This document shows positions 13,736-15,200 of a DNA stretch of 15,200 nt, in pieces (the first letter of the stretch is position 1; the number at the start of each line of letters is the position of its first letter). The notes below the pieces were generated by a model that saw nothing but the letters and a program-made list of their open reading frames with translations, searched no databases and was not told where the DNA came from. Source of the DNA: an uncultured Eubacteriales bacterium (GTDB lineage Bacteria; Bacillota; Clostridia; Oscillospirales; Butyricicoccaceae); contig CAKTWY010000043.1 in the NCBI GenBank assembly GCA_934630445.1, forward strand, positions 1-15,200. The letters run 5' to 3'. Position numbers and translations under genes: made by a program.

Positions 13736-14096
13736 CCCGTCCGCAGGAGAACTGTTCCCCTCCGCAGGAATTCCAGCACGCACATTCCCATTGATATTTT
13801 CCGTATTTTGTGGTATATTAAAATCAACAGAAGCGTTTTTGGCGGACGGGGATATGGAGGCGGCAGGCTTCGGCTGAGTTGCCACCCGGTTACCGGCGCT
13901 TCTATTTTTATATCTTTTTTCATATTTTAGGGGAAATGATTCCGGAACCATGCGAATGCTATGCGGTGTGGAATCGCAATCGGCGCTGTTTACTGCGCCG
14001 GAAAGGCGTGCGATCAGCTGCGGGAAGCAGATAAAGCGCTCTATCTGGCCAAAAAGGAAAAAGACAGGATAAAAGTGAACATCATTTAACTGAAAA

Positions 14097-14133
14097 GCAA
14101 ACAGAACGGAAACATATCGTTTGCGTTTTTTTT
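14097..14133 (+). terminator. Terminator-like hairpin in the DAHP synthase leader
   Basis: GCAAAC (14097-14102) pairs with GTTTGC (14119-14124), followed by G and eight Ts. An alternative AACG/CGTT pairing inside shares the 3' arm. It ends only 31 bp before the DAHP synthase start, leaving no room for a promoter downstream. It either ends the GGDEF transcript or acts as an attenuator for the next gene. Confidence 0.5.
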
Positions 14134-14164
14134 CGGAAGGAATCAATTTCGGGAGGATACGACC

Positions 14165-15196
14165 ATGGCGATGAAAATCAATAAAGAATTGCCGTTGCCG
14201 GCAGAACTGAAGCGGGAATATCCGCTGGCGGACAAGCTGGCGAAGCTGAAAGAAGGGCGTGATCGTGAGATCCGCGCGGTTTTTACCGGTCAGTCCGACA
14301 AATTTATTGTGCTGGTGGGGCCTTGCTCCGCCGATAATGAAAACGCGGTCTGCGAATATGTCTGCCGTCTGGCGGCGCTCAACGAGAAAGTGGCAGACCG
14401 GCTTGTGCTCATCCCGAGAATTTATACCAATAAACCGCGCACCACCGGAGCAGGATACAAGGGGATGCTGCATCAGCCCGAGCCGGACAAAGCGCCCGAC
14501 CTTTTGGGCGGCATTATTGCCATTCGGAAGATGCATATCCGCGCGATGGCGGAGAGCGGGTTGACGGCGGCGGACGAAATGCTTTACCCGGAAAACCGCA
14601 GCTATCTGGACGACCTGCTATCCTATGAGGCGGTCGGTGCACGGTCGGTGGAAAACCAGCAGCACCGTCTGACGGCCAGCGGGATGGATATTCCGGTCGG
14701 CATGAAAAACCCCACCAGCGGGGATTTTTCGGTTATGCTGAACTCCGTCATTGCGGCGCAGCATCCCCATACCTTTATCTACCGGGGCTGCGATGTCACG
14801 ACGGACGGCAACGACCTTGCGCATGTCATCCTGCGCGGCGGCGTGGATAAGTACGGAACGTGCATCCCGAACTACCACTATGAGGATATGATCCGGCTGC
14901 TGGAAATGTATCGGAAGCTGGATTTGAAAAACCCGGCCGCGATCATCGACGCCAACCATTCCAACTCCAACAAGCAGTTTAAAGAGCAGATCCGCATCGT
15001 CAGCGAGGTGCTCCACAGCCGCCGGCATAATGAAGGGGTGAGAACGCTGGTGAAGGGTGTTATGATCGAAAGCTATCTGGAAGAGGGCTGCCAGAAGATC
15101 GGCGCCGAGCGCGTTTACGGAAAATCGATCACCGATCCCTGTTTGGGCTGGGCGGATACCGAGGCGCTTATCTACCGCATTGCAGAGGGCTGCTGA
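14165..15196 (+). CDS. aroF: Class I 3-deoxy-7-phosphoheptulonate (DAHP) synthase
   Basis: A 343-residue enzyme condensing phosphoenolpyruvate and erythrose 4-phosphate, the first step of the shikimate/aromatic amino acid pathway. AroF/G/H-type motifs are complete: VGPCSAD (51-57, metal ligand C54), NKPRTTGAGYKGML (PEP binding, compare EKPRTTVGWKGL), GARSVENQQHRLTASG, DANHSNSNK (His metal ligand), GVMIESYLEEG (Glu ligand) and SITDPCLGW (Asp ligand). The length is close to the usual 350. GGGAGG lies 8 bases before the 14165 start; a second ATG two codons later is less well spaced. The feedback-inhibiting amino acid cannot be read with confidence. It appears intact beside decayed DNA, and any operon continues beyond the window. 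Confidence 0.95.
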   Translation: MAMKINKELPLPAELKREYPLADKLAKLKEGRDREIRAVFTGQSDKFIVLVGPCSADNENAVCEYVCRLAALNEKVADRLVLIPRIYTNKPRTTGAGYKGMLHQPEPDKAPDLLGGIIAIRKMHIRAMAESGLTAADEMLYPENRSYLDDLLSYEAVGARSVENQQHRLTASGMDIPVGMKNPTSGDFSVMLNSVIAAQHPHTFIYRGCDVTTDGNDLAHVILRGGVDKYGTCIPNYHYEDMIRLLEMYRKLDLKNPAAIIDANHSNSNKQFKEQIRIVSEVLHSRRHNEGVRTLVKGVMIESYLEEGCQKIGAERVYGKSITDPCLGWADTEALIYRIAEGC

Positions 15197-15200
15197 CCGC

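Larger units (their letters stand above)
13440..13932. mobile_element. About 490-bp insertion inside the GGDEF gene
   Basis: AGGG at 13436-13439 is repeated at 13929-13932, and excising one copy plus the intervening DNA joins RQT to GEMIPEP in frame. This is direct evidence for insertion with a 4-bp target duplication. No transposase and no clear terminal inverted repeats are seen. The cargo is minus-strand coding debris in two frames (NASVDFNIPQNTENINGNVR near 13800-13850; DADELATLDRLIKKEVEEYA near 13530-13590) around a short repeat. It may be a non-autonomous element or a captured fragment. Confidence 0.45.
13329..14089 (+). pseudogene. Disrupted GGDEF (diguanylate cyclase-type) gene
   Basis: Three separated pieces of one protein are visible. 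The N-terminus from GTG 13329 reads TEVATLICELKTVFDVVRLV and runs to TQYSVRQT, a start typical of Firmicutes GGDEF proteins. It resumes after an insertion at about 13933 as GEMIPEPCECYAVWNRNRRC. Then a deletion plus frame change joins directly to IGAVYC and DQLREADKALYLAKKEKDRI, the extreme C-terminus of a GGDEF domain, ending at TAA 14087-14089. The GG(D/E)EF active-site loop and most of the domain are gone, so no cyclase activity is possible. Deleting 13440-13932 restores the frame between the first two pieces. Confidence 0.65.

Noticed and set aside
13577..14536. Minus-strand open frame running from DAHP synthase into the insertion (319 codons)
   Set aside because: Its first part is antisense to the DAHP synthase gene and the rest passes through pseudogene and repeat; only the scrap inside the insertion looks like real coding sequence.
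1..15200. CRISPR array
   Set aside because: No regularly spaced direct repeats of suitable length were seen; the only short repeats are an 11-bp pair at 13211-13238 and an 11-bp pair at 13689-13720.

Overview
The window looks like a moderately GC-rich chromosome segment of an anaerobic, H2-metabolising member of Clostridia, plausibly an Oscillospirales/Ruminococcaceae-type gut bacterium. Evidence: a complete [FeFe]-hydrogenase maturation set (a TM1266-family protein, HydE, HydG, HydF), a Thermotoga-type single-cluster ferredoxin, a cytoplasmic pectin-type GH28 glycosidase, strong AGGAGG-type ribosome binding sites and many GC-rich intrinsic terminators. The taxon is inferred from gene content only.

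Layout. 1-1.65 kb: minus-strand GH28 gene with its promoter. 1.68-6.0 kb: plus-strand hydrogenase-maturation operon. It is preceded by a promoter and two tandem intrinsic terminators and closed by a strong terminator. HydE and HydG make the organic parts of the H-cluster diiron subcluster and HydF is the GTPase scaffold that delivers it; no hydrogenase structural gene is present here. 6.1-7.0 kb: an XRE regulator fused to a multi-spanning membrane domain. 7.0-8.7 kb: a minus-strand unit that begins with a consensus promoter and a 33-codon ORF. A terminator that the end of that ORF can compete with comes next, followed by a divergent RlmJ-like rRNA methyltransferase homologue and a GNAT acetyltransferase. 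This is the best candidate in the window for an undescribed regulated module. 8.8-10.3 kb: DNA polymerase IV converging on a ferredoxin gene. 10.4-10.6 kb: tRNA-Pro(CGG) with its own promoter and terminator.

10.6-14.1 kb is an accessory, decaying region. It holds a remnant of a small sigma-like protein right after the tRNA, and an A+T-richer, translationally coupled ECF sigma/membrane anti-sigma pair. It also holds a broken GGDEF gene, interrupted by about 490 bp of foreign DNA and missing most of its GGDEF domain. Removing the insertion restores the reading frame, and a 4-bp duplication (AGGG) flanks it.

14.1-15.2 kb: a class I DAHP synthase gene (first step of the shikimate pathway), complete, with a terminator-like hairpin just upstream of its ribosome binding site.
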